DNA of 64,000 nucleotides from Campylobacter sp. (GCF_019423325.1 NZ_JAHZBQ010000002.1:1-64000); one strand, 5' to 3'; positions 17,856 through 27,350 are shown, counted from the stretch's first letter. Made by a program: numbers and translations. Notes: generated from the letters alone by a model not told the origin.

Positions 17856-19496
17856 ATGCAAAGAGCCAAAGATATGAAATTTAAATATTGGTTGCCAGAC
17901 GAAGAAAATGAGAAAAAAGAGTATGAAACAGATAAAAATGCAATTATTGTAGTCGGCGCTAATGGCTCTGGAAAAAGTAAACTGGGAGCATGGATAGAAC
18001 AGCAGAGTATGGATTTGGTTCATCGCATAGGAGCACAAAGGAATTTAAATTTCAATGAAAATATTTCTTTAAGAAATTATTCCCAATCAGAAGATCTAGT
18101 ATTTTATGGGACTGTTGATCCTAACTTTAAGATAGATAAGAACTATCGATGGGACTGGGGAAGACAATTGACAACAAAAATGATAGATGATTTTGAAGCT
18201 GTTCTCTCGGCTATACTTGCATTAAAAAATGAAGAAAATGATGCATTTGTTAGTGAATACAAGAAAGGTAAAGAATCAAATCACAACAACATGCCTGATC
18301 CTCCAACAACAGTTATTGATAAGCTACAGACTATATGGGATTACGTATTTCCTCAAAGGAAACTTTATATATGTGATTCAAAATTTTATGCAGTATTGGG
18401 GGATCAAAAATATCCTGCTAATCAAATGAGTGACGGTGAGCGTTCAGTTTTATATTTTGCCTCTCAGGTATTATGCGTTCCTAAAGATAAAATTTTAATC
18501 ATAGATGAGCCAGAAATTCATTTGCACGAATCTATAATGAACACTTTATGGACTACGCTCGAGCAATATCGTAAAGATTGTTTATTTATTTATATTACAC
18601 ACGATATAAATTTTGCTACTTTACATGAGCATGCAGACAAATTTTGGATAAAACAATATGATGGTGTAAAATGGGTTTTTAAGAAAATTGAAAAAGATAT
18701 AAATCTTCCTGAAAATTTACTACTGGATATACTTGGAAGTAGAAAAAGCGTATTGTTTGTCGAGGGCGGTAAATTTAGTTGTGATATACGACTTTATTCA
18801 ATATTGTATCCAGATTATTACATAATTCCTTGTGGAAGCTGCGAGCAGGTTATATCTCGAACAAAAGCATTTAGAAATACCAATACACTACATCATTTTG
18901 AAGTATATGGAATAATAGATAGAGATTTTCGTAGTGAACATGAATTGGAAATATATAAAGCGAAAAATGTGTATGCCATTAATGTCGCGGAAATTGAAAA
19001 TTTATTTATAACCGAAGAAGTTGTGCGATTTATATCTAATCTTTTTGGTAAGGATGAAAATGATATTTTTTCAACAATTAAAAATTATATAGTAAAAGAA
19101 AGATTTGAAAAACAAATCGATAGCCAAATATCCAAGAGCGTCTTGTATGAGATAAAGTATAGGTTATCAAATTCCGCTATAGACGGCAAAAATAAAAAGG
19201 AAATAGATAATTCGCTTAAAAATTTTATATCATCCTTAAAATATGAAGATATATGGAAAGAACAAAATGACAAATTTCAAAATGCATTATCAAACGATAA
19301 TTACAAAGATATTATTAAAATATTCAATGAAAAGAACTTGGCAAGTACGATCGGTCACTATTTTGGAATTGAAAATAAAGAATATATCGCAACAGTCATC
19401 GGTATGATGTCTAAAGATGAAGAAAATAAGAAAAAATTTGTGTCAGCCCTGATGTCATATTTGCCAACAGAAATACCAACAAAAAAATATAGGTAA
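17856..19496 (+). CDS. AAA ATPase-DUF4435 fusion, PARIS-like defence candidate
   Basis: A 546-residue protein in two parts. Residues 1-290 form an ABC/SMC-type ATPase: Walker A GANGSGKS (34-41), signature SDGERSV (192-198), Walker B ILIIDEPE (213-220) and a switch His in ITHD (248-250). Residues about 295-400 match DUF4435, a Toprim-like domain: VEGG with Glu303, CGSCEQVI (326-333), IIDRDFRS (353-360) and VAEIENLF (377-384). In the PARIS anti-phage system an ATPase (AriA) holds a DUF4435 effector (AriB) that acts when a phage protein is sensed; fused versions are known. The gene is strikingly AT-rich and sits alone beside guaA, both signs of transfer. The ATG at 17874 (residue 7) is an alternative start. 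Ribosome sites are weak. Confidence 0.78.
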   Translation: MQRAKDMKFKYWLPDEENEKKEYETDKNAIIVVGANGSGKSKLGAWIEQQSMDLVHRIGAQRNLNFNENISLRNYSQSEDLVFYGTVDPNFKIDKNYRWDWGRQLTTKMIDDFEAVLSAILALKNEENDAFVSEYKKGKESNHNNMPDPPTTVIDKLQTIWDYVFPQRKLYICDSKFYAVLGDQKYPANQMSDGERSVLYFASQVLCVPKDKILIIDEPEIHLHESIMNTLWTTLEQYRKDCLFIYITHDINFATLHEHADKFWIKQYDGVKWVFKKIEKDINLPENLLLDILGSRKSVLFVEGGKFSCDIRLYSILYPDYYIIPCGSCEQVISRTKAFRNTNTLHHFEVYGIIDRDFRSEHELEIYKAKNVYAINVAEIENLFITEEVVRFISNLFGKDENDIFSTIKNYIVKERFEKQIDSQISKSVLYEIKYRLSNSAIDGKNKKEIDNSLKNFISSLKYEDIWKEQNDKFQNALSNDNYKDIIKIFNEKNLASTIGHYFGIENKEYIATVIGMMSKDEENKKKFVSALMSYLPTEIPTKKYR

Positions 19497-19916
19497 AATT
19501 TCCACTATAATTATGTGTAATTTAATTAAGCGTGTGAAATGCAAAAAATAGGAAGATTAAGATAAAAGAAATCTACGTCGTTTCGGCGCATCCTTAATAA
19601 AAAGTCTAAACGCGTTCATTGGGGGCTTGCGTGGGCAAAGCTCCGTTTCTGATTTTGCGATATAAAAACCCTTGAGCGGCTGATGTTTAGAGTGGTCGCA
19701 GATAGCGACGAGGTCGAGCGAAAGGTCTGGTTAGAGCAGGTAGCGCAGACGCTGGATAGGTACTTTCCGAAGCAGATTAATTTGCTTTAAATTTTAAAAT
19801 GCGCTGCTCGCAAAATCCGCGTGGCGTAGAATTTTGATTGCCTATTTTAAACAAATGCGCGCATAAATTTTATACGTGTATTCAGTGCAAAATTTATAAA
19901 ATTCAAGGAGGTAATT
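19497..19916. other. Intergenic region with gene remnant
   Basis: About 420 bases between the defence-type gene and a small membrane protein gene. Composition switches back to GC-rich near 19560. The only protein-like stretch is a 3' remnant ending at 19790, listed separately. Confidence 0.4.
19653..19790 (+). pseudogene. 3' remnant of an unidentified gene
   Basis: Following a stop at 19650-19652 the frame is open for 45 codons, including MFRVVADSDEVERKVWLEQV, and ends with PKQINLL and TAA at 19788. The residues have a normal protein-like mix, but there is no ribosome site before the internal ATG (19683). I read it as the tail of a decayed gene, perhaps disrupted when the AT-rich ATPase gene arrived; family unknown. 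Confidence 0.3.
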
Positions 19917-20117
19917 ATGCTTAGATTAATCGCCGTGATGGCGATTTTAGCGGCTCTCATATACTTCGTGATGGGTGACGGCGGCAAAAAGACGATCAAG
20001 GATTACAAAAATTTCAGCCGCGAGGAGCTGGAGACTTTATGCCTCGAAAAGAACGATAAAATCGCCTGCCAGCGTATTGCCGTGGATTATATCAAAGAAA
20101 ATAAACCGAAAAAATGA
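19917..20117 (+). CDS. Small single-pass membrane protein
   Basis: A 66-residue protein with a perfect ribosome site (AAGGAGG, five to six bases before ATG). An N-terminal membrane segment (LIAVMAILAALIYFVMG, about 3-19) is followed by a charged domain with two Cys (ELETLCLEKNDKIACQRIAV) and a Lys-rich tail. The start signal and regular composition make it a credible gene. I recognise no family; the Cys spacing could form a disulfide if the domain is periplasmic. Confidence 0.65.
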   Translation: MLRLIAVMAILAALIYFVMGDGGKKTIKDYKNFSREELETLCLEKNDKIACQRIAVDYIKENKPKK

Positions 20118-20378
20118 TCTAAATTTGCGAGGCTAATTTTGCGGTTTCGCTCAAACAGCGCGCAGCTAAATTTCTAGCCCGGTACAAACGCTGCGCAGAT
20201 AAATTTGCCTGCAAAGCATAGTTAAAATGTCGATTAAATTGGTAGCGAGCACCGCGCAAATAGCGTAAATTTCAATGCAATAAATTCAAGGATTGGCACG
20301 CGCGCTGAAAAACCGCTAGCGCAAATTAAAGCGATAAATCGCGCTGCGTTCTTTGCGCGCAGACGGAAGGAGCGACCG

Positions 20379-21582
20379 ATGAAAATTTTATGGCAAAGTA
20401 GGCTTCAAAACAGACTTCGCGATATCGGCGAAAACGTCCTGATAAAGGGCGATCGCGCATTTTACATAGGTGATAACGACGAACAAGCAGATGAAGCTTA
20501 GAAAATTCTCGCTCGCAAGCGGCGAGCAGCTAGCCGGCGCGCCTTTCCGTGATTTTACCCGCGCTGCGACCTTTGACGATGACGGCCGCACGCTCGTAGT
20601 TTTGGGCTTTATTGACACGATTTATAAATTTAACGCTGCAGATCTCGCGCTCATCTCAAAGCACAAAAAGGGCGTGCTAAAATACGGCAACTTTATCGCA
20701 CTAAGTAGCAAGGACGGCGATAAAAAGGCCATTACGGCGACCGATGACACGCTTTTTATCTACGATTTTAAGACGCAGACGGGCACGCGAAAGCGATTAA
20801 AGGGCTGCACGGCGATTTTTAAGCAAGATGAGCTAAATTTCTTGATTTTTACGCGCTCGGGTCAAATTTACGGCTTAAATTTAAGCGGTTGCGAGCTTAA
20901 AATCATCGCTAAAACTTGCCCTATGACGCAGGCACAGCGCGCGAGCGGCGGATATTGCATTCGCGCGGGCGAGGCTGGCGAAAACGGCGAAATAAAGAGT
21001 GCTAACGAGCTTGTTTTTACGGACGCAAATTTTAACGTTAAATTCTACGTGAAGCTCGATTTTGATTTCGATAGATTCGAGCTTGCGGCGGATGGACCGG
21101 ACTGCTGGCGCGGGCACTTTATAAACGAGCCGAATGAGCTGAGAGTTCTTGATCTGCGTAGCGAGGCGGGCGGCTTTGAGCACGGCAGCTCGGGCAAATT
21201 TACTCAGGGCGAGGCGAGTAAATCCAGGTGCGAAGCGATGGATAAATTTGAACAAAATGAGCCCGTCCGATATCTCGCGACAAAGCCTGTTTTGACGCAT
21301 AAATTTAAACAAAAGGGCGCGAGAATTTTAGGCGTCGTTACGGCTGCTTCTTGCCGGGCTGCGAGCGCAAAATACAAAGCGGAGCAAAAGGACGCATTTG
21401 CCGAGCAAAATTTAGCGCCCGAAGGCGGCCGCGGTATCGAAAACCGTGAATATTCACTCCTCGCTCACGGTGAAAATGAAAAACGCAGGCATCGCACGCC
21501 CGAGCGCGCCCGCGATCTCGTACTAGTCGATAACGCCTACGACGAGGATATGGAGCAAATTTTAACCTGCTATGAGATCTAA
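20379..21582 (+). pseudogene. Beta-propeller-like gene with apparent 5' frameshift
   Basis: ATG 20379 has a good ribosome site (GGAAGGAG) and reads MKILWQSRLQNRLRDIGENV onward for 40 codons to TAG at 20501. From GTG 20470 the +1 frame continues for 370 codons to 21582 with no ribosome site of its own. The two parts join smoothly near 20470-20490 (FYIGDN / KQMKLRKFSLASGEQ), as expected for one WD40/quinoprotein-like propeller in which short repeats such as LFIYDFKTQTGTRKRL recur. The last third is hydrophilic and irregular. So this is one gene broken by an indel, or a sequencing error; a shortened protein from GTG is less likely. Function unknown. Confidence 0.5.
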
Positions 21583-21990
21583 GCCATGGTCCATTCAAGC
21601 ACGCATATATTCCTGATTTAAAATTTGCAGCTATGATTTCACGCCTTTAATTAAGGCAGGTTTGCTAAAAATTTTGCAAAAATTTTATATAGAATTCTAC
21701 CAAGACGCGGCAAATACCCGTTTAAAAATTCTACGACATGCAGGCGAGACCATTGCAAAAAATCGCGGGTTTGCGATGAATAGGGCGCGACGGCAAGGAT
21801 AAATCTTAACGCCCTAAGTGCGAGCAAATTTAAAGCGCTATTCAAAAGGCATTCGCAAAATTTTATCTCGAGCGGTGCGTTCTAAATTTCAAATTCTACG
21901 GCGCTGAGTACGGCGCGCCCGCACCCTATCAAATTTAAAATTTCAGATCAACGACGATTTGTACGGCGCGACCGCGCCCTTTCGCCGCTA
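21583..21990. other. Intergenic region downstream of cstA operon
   Basis: About 400 bases between two convergent genes. Nothing recognisable beyond repeated AAATTT-type words and imperfect GC-rich hairpins. Confidence 0.4.
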
Positions 21991-22206
21991 TCAGCACTTG
22001 ACGTTTTTTGCCTTGCTGTCTTGCATCGCGCGGAAAAATTCCGCCCTGCTTAGCGGGATTTCGTCCGGATGAGCGCTTCTGAAATGGCGTAGATAGCCCT
22101 CGTAATCGCCGAGCCCGATGAGCGGCGTAAGTGCGGCATCCGCGCGCGCCAAAAACCTCGCCACTGCCTTCGGGGCTGCGAGCGGATTAAATTTAAACTT
22201 TTTCAT
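21991..22206 (-). CDS. YbdD/YjiX-family small protein (DUF466), CstA partner
   Basis: A 71-residue cytoplasmic protein typical of the YbdD/YjiX family: a single domain around residues 10-60 with GLGDYEGYLRHFRSAHPDEI and LSRAEFF. Members are nearly always encoded next to CstA/YjiY transporters and are thought to be required for their transport activity. Here the start overlaps the cstA 3' end by 14 bases, so translation is coupled. The family and context agree, so the call is firm although the mechanism is not known. Confidence 0.88.
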   Translation of the reverse strand: MKKFKFNPLAAPKAVARFLARADAALTPLIGLGDYEGYLRHFRSAHPDEIPLSRAEFFRAMQDSKAKNVKC

Positions 22207-24280
22207 AAACGCCCCTATCCACGTACTCGCTTTCCGCCAGCTTAAAATATCCCTCGCTCGCGCCGCCTTTTGAAATTTTAAGGCACATCCTTATCGTTTG
22301 GGCGATGACGATGATCGTAACGACGACGAAAAGAGCACATAGCACGGCGTCGATGACGTTATTTCTGATGATAGCCTGCGCCTTTTCGATCGCCGCAGGA
22401 TCGCTTAGACTAGCGAGCTTAGCGGCGGTATTTTGCGCGATAGCCACGTGGCTTACCGCGTCGTGCACGCGCTCACCGTTAGCCGGCATCAGCTTCAAGA
22501 TCGCCGCATAAAGCGTGGTTATAAGCACCCAGATCGCAGGAGCGATCGTGACGAAGGCGTATTTTTGCTTGCCCATTTTAAAAAGCACCACCGTAGCGAG
22601 CAACAGCGCGATGCCCGCGAGCATCTGATTGGACGCGCCGAAAAGCGGCCACAGCGTGTAAATTCCGCCCATAGGATCGGTAACGCCGCTGTAGAGCAGA
22701 TAGCCCCAGCCCGCCACGCAGATCAGCGTCGCAATGATGCCGTAGAGGGAGTTTTTGGTATCGGAGAATGGCTTATAGACGTTGCCTAAAATTTCTTGCA
22801 CCATAAAGCGACCGGTGCGCGTGCCAGCATCGACCGCGGTTAGAATAAATAGCGCCTCAAATAAAATCGCGAAATGGTACCAAAACGCCATCAGCTCCTT
22901 GCCGCCGATGATCTGATGCAGCAGCATCGTTAGTCCCATCGCAAAGGTAGGAGCGCCGCCCGTGCGGCTCATCATCGTGGTTTCGCCGACGTTTGAAGCC
23001 AAGGCGCCGATCTGCTCGGGCGTAATGCTAAATCCGATAGAATTTATGTACGCCGCGGCGCTTACCGCGTCTTTGCCCAGTACCGCAGCTGGCGAGTTGA
23101 TAGCGAAGTATTCGCCCGGGCTTAGGATGCACGCCGCTACGAGCGCCATTACGCCCACGAGGCTTTCCATAAGCATCGAGCCGTAGCCGATGAAAAGAGT
23201 GTGGGTTTCGCGCTCGAGCATCTTCGGCGTCGTACCGCTGGAGATCAGCGCATGAAAGCCCGAGATCGCGCCGCACGCGATCGTAATAAACAAAAACGGA
23301 AATATCGGGCCTGCAAAAACAGGACCCGTGCCGTCGATAAATTTCGTCGTAGCGGGCATTTTAAGCTCGGGTGCGACAAAGATTATCGCGACTGCCATGC
23401 CGATGATTACGCCAAGCTTAAGGAAGGTGCTTAGATAATCGCGCGGCGCAAGCAGCAGCCACACGGGCAAGATCGCCGCGATAAAGCCGTAGCCGATCGT
23501 AAGAAGCGCGAGCGTCTCACCCTTTAGCGAAAAAACGTCGTGCCAGTACGGATCGATCGAGACGTAATGTCCGCCCCAAAGCGCAAGCATCAGCAAAACA
23601 AAGCCGATGATCGATGCCTCGCTGACCTTGCCCGGGCGCAAGAACCTCATGTAAATTCCCATAAATATGGCGATCGGTATCGTCATCGCGATCGTAAAAA
23701 GCCCCCACGGCGAGTTTGCGAGCGCCTTTACGACGACCATCGCCAAGATCGCCACGATGATCAGCATGATGAAAAAAATCCCGATCATCGCGATGCCGCC
23801 CGTGAGCTTACCCATCTCCTCTTTGATCATCTCGCCGAGGCTCTTGCCGCCGCGTCGTGTGGAGAGCACGAGCACGATGAAATCATGCACCGCGCCTGCG
23901 AGCACGACGCCTACCAAAAGCCAAATAGTGCCGGGCAGATAGCCCATCTGTGCGGCCACTACTGGACCTACGAGCGGTCCGGCGCCAGCGATAGCGGCGA
24001 AATGGTGGCCGAAAAGGACGTATTTGTTCGTAGGGACGTAATCGCGTCCGTCGTTTCGGATCACCGCAGGAGTTGCGCGGCGATCGTTCAGCTCAAAGAC
24101 GCGATACGCGATAAAGCGCCCGTAGAAGGTGTATCCGATCAGATAGATGCACGCGCTGGCCACTACGAGCCAGACGGCGCTGATACTCTCGCCCTTATTT
24201 AGCGCAAGTACGCCGAAACACCACGCTCCTATGACGGCAACCGCCGCCCAAAGGATCTTTTGCCAAAATTTCATGCTCAC
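22193..24280 (-). CDS. cstA: Carbon starvation protein A family transporter
   Basis: A 695-residue polytopic inner-membrane protein. CstA proteins take up peptides and/or pyruvate under carbon limitation. The conserved CstA core is clear: TNKYVLFGHHFAAIAGAGPL and VGPVVAAQMGYLPG near 100, RRGGKSLGEMIKEEMG near 145, SGFHALISSGTTPKML near 350, and GGAPTFAMGL near 440; the C-terminal DUF4161-like part also appears. About 16-18 hydrophobic segments are visible. A ribosome site (AAGGAG) precedes ATG 24280. Together with the overlapping YbdD-type gene it forms a two-gene operon, as in C. jejuni. Confidence 0.95.
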   Translation of the reverse strand: MSMKFWQKILWAAVAVIGAWCFGVLALNKGESISAVWLVVASACIYLIGYTFYGRFIAYRVFELNDRRATPAVIRNDGRDYVPTNKYVLFGHHFAAIAGAGPLVGPVVAAQMGYLPGTIWLLVGVVLAGAVHDFIVLVLSTRRGGKSLGEMIKEEMGKLTGGIAMIGIFFIMLIIVAILAMVVVKALANSPWGLFTIAMTIPIAIFMGIYMRFLRPGKVSEASIIGFVLLMLALWGGHYVSIDPYWHDVFSLKGETLALLTIGYGFIAAILPVWLLLAPRDYLSTFLKLGVIIGMAVAIIFVAPELKMPATTKFIDGTGPVFAGPIFPFLFITIACGAISGFHALISSGTTPKMLERETHTLFIGYGSMLMESLVGVMALVAACILSPGEYFAINSPAAVLGKDAVSAAAYINSIGFSITPEQIGALASNVGETTMMSRTGGAPTFAMGLTMLLHQIIGGKELMAFWYHFAILFEALFILTAVDAGTRTGRFMVQEILGNVYKPFSDTKNSLYGIIATLICVAGWGYLLYSGVTDPMGGIYTLWPLFGASNQMLAGIALLLATVVLFKMGKQKYAFVTIAPAIWVLITTLYAAILKLMPANGERVHDAVSHVAIAQNTAAKLASLSDPAAIEKAQAIIRNNVIDAVLCALFVVVTIIVIAQTIRMCLKISKGGASEGYFKLAESEYVDRGVYEKV

Positions 24281-24648
24281 TCCTTAAAGCTTAGCGAGCG
24301 GCTTTGGCGCAATTCGTCGTTTAACAAAACGGCTTGCGCCTTTAAAGCGGGACTCGTTAAATAAAATTTAGTGCGTATTTTATCGGCGTTTTTATAATTT
24401 AAAGCTGAATCGCGAAATTAAAAAGAGCTCTTTCGGCGTTTAAATTTAACGCCTAAATTTTGAATTTCAAATTTAAATATACGGCTTGGCGGCGCACGAA
24501 ATTTTAACATTTAATCGTCCTAAATTTAACCCCGCAGCTCTTAGACGTTACGGAATTTATCGCGGTTTAAGAAATCAAGCGATAAAATCCCATGATAACG
24601 ATTTTAATTTCTTAATAAAAATCGCGAATACTTTTAGGAGGAAATTTA
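24281..24648. other. Divergent regulatory region between cstA and the heme operon
   Basis: About 370 bases rich in A/T between two divergently transcribed operons; it must carry both promoters. The clearest element is the near-perfect inverted repeat at 24599-24624. A long plus-strand frame from 24486 has no ribosome site and is unlikely to be used in full. Confidence 0.5.
24599..24624. promoter_or_regulatory. Inverted repeat, candidate Fur-type operator or hairpin
   Basis: Arms CGATTTTAATT and AATAAAAATCG match at 10 of 11 positions around TCTT. It lies 25 bases before the first ATG of the heme operon, where an iron-dependent repressor would bind. It does not match a textbook Fur box exactly, so the regulator is inferred from context. 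Confidence 0.35.
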
Positions 24649-24836
24649 TGCCGGATCAGGTGTGCGGCTACGTACTTTTTCGTGCTGATATCAAAAGCTA
24701 TGCAAGCCGTAAAAACGACGATGCGAGCCGCGAGAATTTCATAAATTCCACGCGCATAAATTCCTGGCGCCGCTTAAATTTTAAAAATATCCGCCGCGAC
24801 GAAATTTGCGCGTGTAGTTCGCCTGGTGGGCTATGA
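24649..24836 (+). CDS. Possible 62-residue leader ORF of the heme operon
   Basis: ATG 24649 has a near-ideal ribosome site (TAGGAGGAAATTT) and the frame ends in TGA at 24834-24836, overlapping the ATG of the permease gene as ATGA. It encodes a basic, Asn/Arg/Ser-rich protein with three Cys and no membrane segment (MPDQVCGYVLFRADIKSY...). No family is recognised. The signal and overlap suggest it is translated and couples expression of the permease, whether or not the product has its own role. Confidence 0.4.
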
Positions 24837-25801
24837 GCTTTAAATTTTATCTCTTTCTAATCGCAGCTTTCGTATTGCTTGCTTTAGTAGCCGTAAGTAG
24901 CGGCGGAGCGAGCATTTCGCTAGGCGACATCGCGAAATTTTTCACCTTCGGCGAGATAGACGAGACCAAGCAGCTCATCTTGCTACAAATGCGCCTGCCG
25001 CGCCTAGTAATGGGCATCTTAGTGGGTGCGCTGCTGGCAACTTCGGGGGTGGTTGTGCAAAGCGTATTTTTAAACCCGCTCGCAGACCCTTACATCATCG
25101 GCATCGCCTCGGCAGCGACTTTTGGCGCAGTCATAGCCTATCTACTAGGGCTTAGCGACGTTTTTTACGGAATTTTCGCGTTTTTAAGCGCAAGCGCGTT
25201 GTCGATCGTGATCTTTAAGCTCGCCGCTCACACCCGCTCGATCTCGACGCTACTGATCGTAGGTATCGCCGTGTCTTCGTTTTTGGGCGCATTTACCTCT
25301 TTCGCGGTCTATCTCATCGGAGAGGATAGCTTTAGGATTACGGCGTGGATGATGGGCTATCTAGGCGGCGCCAACTGGCAGAAGATCGCGCTTTTACTGC
25401 CGCCGTTGCTGTTTTGCATGGCGTATTTTTACGCGAAGCGCCACGAGCTAAATATCATCTTAAACGGCGACGAGGAGGCGAAGTCGCTGGGGCTCAACGT
25501 CGAGAAATCCAAAAAAAGCCTGCTCATCGTCTCCTCGCTCATCATCGGCTTTTCGGTCGCATTTACGGGGATGATAGGCTTCGTGGGGCTCATCATTCCG
25601 CATACGCTTCGCATGGCGCTTCGCACGTCTAGCAACGCCGTGCTGATCCCCGCTAGCGCGCTTACGGGCGGGCTTTTTCTTTTGTTTTGCGACGTCATAG
25701 CCAAAAACATCCTCTCACCGGTAGAAATTCCGATCGGCGTGGTGACTTCGTTTTTCGGAGCGCCATTTTTCCTATACCTCGCGTTTAGGAAGCATGCATG
25801 A
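24833..25801 (+). CDS. FecCD-family ABC permease, probably heme (ChuB/HmuU-like)
   Basis: A 322-residue inner-membrane permease of the BtuC/FecCD family, with about ten membrane segments. Conserved features are QMRLPRLVMGILVGALLATS (near 48-70), NPLADPYIIGI (near 84), and the cytoplasmic coupling-helix region GLNVEKSKK with GFVGLIIPH near 250. It imports heme, cobalamin or siderophore-bound iron with the ATPase and binding protein that follow. Heme is preferred because the same coupled operon encodes a HutW-type heme enzyme. Start and stop overlap neighbours by ATGA. Confidence 0.9.
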   Translation: MSFKFYLFLIAAFVLLALVAVSSGGASISLGDIAKFFTFGEIDETKQLILLQMRLPRLVMGILVGALLATSGVVVQSVFLNPLADPYIIGIASAATFGAVIAYLLGLSDVFYGIFAFLSASALSIVIFKLAAHTRSISTLLIVGIAVSSFLGAFTSFAVYLIGEDSFRITAWMMGYLGGANWQKIALLLPPLLFCMAYFYAKRHELNIILNGDEEAKSLGLNVEKSKKSLLIVSSLIIGFSVAFTGMIGFVGLIIPHTLRMALRTSSNAVLIPASALTGGLFLLFCDVIAKNILSPVEIPIGVVTSFFGAPFFLYLAFRKHA

Positions 25802-26571
25802 AAATTTCAGCGCTAAACTTCAGCTACGGCAAGCGGGCGATCCTGCAAGACGTATGTCTGAATTTAGAACGGGGTAAATTTTACGGGATTTTGGGCCCTA
25901 ACGGCTGTGGCAAGAGCACTTTGCTAAAAAACATATTGCAAATTTTAAAGCCTGCAAGCGGGATCATCGAAATAAACGGCAAAAGAGCAAGCGAATACGG
26001 CCTAAAAGAGCTTGCCGCACTCATCGGCTTCGTACCGCAAAAAACAGCCCTCGCCGCGCCGCTTAGCGTGAAAGAAATTTTGCTTGCGGGCAGATTTTGC
26101 CGATTAAAAAGCGCTTTTAGCGGCTACGATGCGAGCGATCACGCTAAAGTGGAGCAAATGGCAGAGCTTTTGGACGTGAAAAAATTCCTAGAGCGTAGCG
26201 CATTTGAGCTAAGCGGCGGGGAGTTCGGGCGCGTGCTGCTTGCTAGAGCGCTCGTCAGCGAGCCTGAAATTTTACTGCTCGATGAGCCCACGGGCGCGCT
26301 AGATATGAACTACGCCATCGAGGCGATGAGCATCTGCGAAAACCTGACGCGCTCTTTAAATTTAACGAGCGTCATCGTGCTGCACGATCTAAATTTAGCC
26401 TCGCTATTTTGCGATGAAATTTTTATGCTAAAAGACGGCGCAGTGAGATATCGCGGCAGTGCGAGCGAACTTTTTACGCCGCAGATCATAAAAGAAATTT
26501 ACGGCTTTGAAGCCTTAATAGTAGAAGAAAACGGAGTAAAGTTTATACTACCCAAAAAGGAGAAATTATGA
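25798..26571 (+). CDS. ABC transporter ATPase, heme/iron type (ChuC/HmuV-like)
   Basis: A 257-residue ATPase of the FepC/BtuD class. Walker A GPNGCGKST (near 34-42), Q-loop in GFVPQKTAL, signature ELSGGEFGRVLLARAL (near 138) and Walker B ILLLDEPTGALD (near 160), then switch His (IVLHDLNLA). The signature has LSGGE as usual for the family. It overlaps the permease by four bases (ATGA) and the binding-protein gene likewise, so the three subunits are produced together. Confidence 0.93.
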   Translation: MKISALNFSYGKRAILQDVCLNLERGKFYGILGPNGCGKSTLLKNILQILKPASGIIEINGKRASEYGLKELAALIGFVPQKTALAAPLSVKEILLAGRFCRLKSAFSGYDASDHAKVEQMAELLDVKKFLERSAFELSGGEFGRVLLARALVSEPEILLLDEPTGALDMNYAIEAMSICENLTRSLNLTSVIVLHDLNLASLFCDEIFMLKDGAVRYRGSASELFTPQIIKEIYGFEALIVEENGVKFILPKKEKL

Positions 26572-27350
26572 AAAAAATTCTTATAGCTTTGACTGCGGCG
26601 AGCTTTGTATTTGCCAAAGGTCTAGTCGTACTTGATCCCGCCGCAGTCGAGATCATCTACGCTTTGGGCGCGCAGGATCAGATCGCTGCGATCGCCACCA
26701 CTTCGATGAGCAAGATCCGCCCGCAGGCTGAAACCGCAAAACTGCCTAGCGTAGGCACCTACGTAAAGCCGAATATGGAAAAGATCGTCGAGCTTAAGCC
26801 TGATCTGGTTATTACGAGCTTCCGCTCCGCAGGCGTTAGCGAGAATCTACAAAAGCTGGGACTTAAAAGCCTTGCGATGGATGCAAACTCTACCGCAGAT
26901 ATCTGCCAAAACGTAAAGAAGGTCGCGGTGATCGTAAAAAAGGAGAGCGAGGCGGATAAAATTTGCGCGCAGATGGACGGCGTCTTTGCGAATAAACCCG
27001 CGCTTCGCAGTAAAAAAGTGGCTATGTTTTTCGGCGCGAACGCTACGATGGCTTTCAACGACAAAACCCTCATCGGCGATATTTTTGCTCGTCTCGGCGC
27101 TAAAAACATCGCAGACGGCCTAAAAGGTAGCACGCCTTCGGTATCTGCCGAATATATCCTCGAGCAAAACCCCGATATAATCGTAGTTGTGGGCGGCGAG
27201 ACGGAGGATTTTTTAAAGGCAAATCCGATCCTTAGCAACACCAAAGCGGTAAAATCGGGCAAAATTTTAAAAGCTCCGACGCTCATCTTGCGGGGCAGCC
27301 CGCAGATCGGCGAGACGGTGGATGAAATTTACGCGGAGGCAACGAAATAG
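26568..27350 (+). CDS. Periplasmic substrate-binding protein, heme/iron type (ChuD/HmuT-like)
   Basis: A 260-residue class III binding protein. A short signal peptide (KKILIALTAASFVFA) precedes VVLDPAAVEIIYALGA, the usual start of a TroA/BtuF-like fold; the two lobes are joined by a long helix (VKKVAVIVKKESEADKICAQ). TLILRGSPQIGE near the end matches the family's final helix region. A GSPQIG-type end and lack of a lipobox are like HmuT proteins. It is coupled to the ATPase by ATGA, and its TAG is directly followed by the ATG of the radical SAM gene. Confidence 0.9.
   Translation: MKKILIALTAASFVFAKGLVVLDPAAVEIIYALGAQDQIAAIATTSMSKIRPQAETAKLPSVGTYVKPNMEKIVELKPDLVITSFRSAGVSENLQKLGLKSLAMDANSTADICQNVKKVAVIVKKESEADKICAQMDGVFANKPALRSKKVAMFFGANATMAFNDKTLIGDIFARLGAKNIADGLKGSTPSVSAEYILEQNPDIIVVVGGETEDFLKANPILSNTKAVKSGKILKAPTLILRGSPQIGETVDEIYAEATK

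Noticed and set aside
22305..24202. Several long plus-strand frames opposite cstA
   Set aside because: They are antisense shadows of a clear transporter gene with GC-rich third positions.
24486..24648. Upstream extension of the small leader ORF (116-codon version)
   Set aside because: No ribosome site and no protein-like pattern before 24649; the AGGAGG supports the inner ATG.
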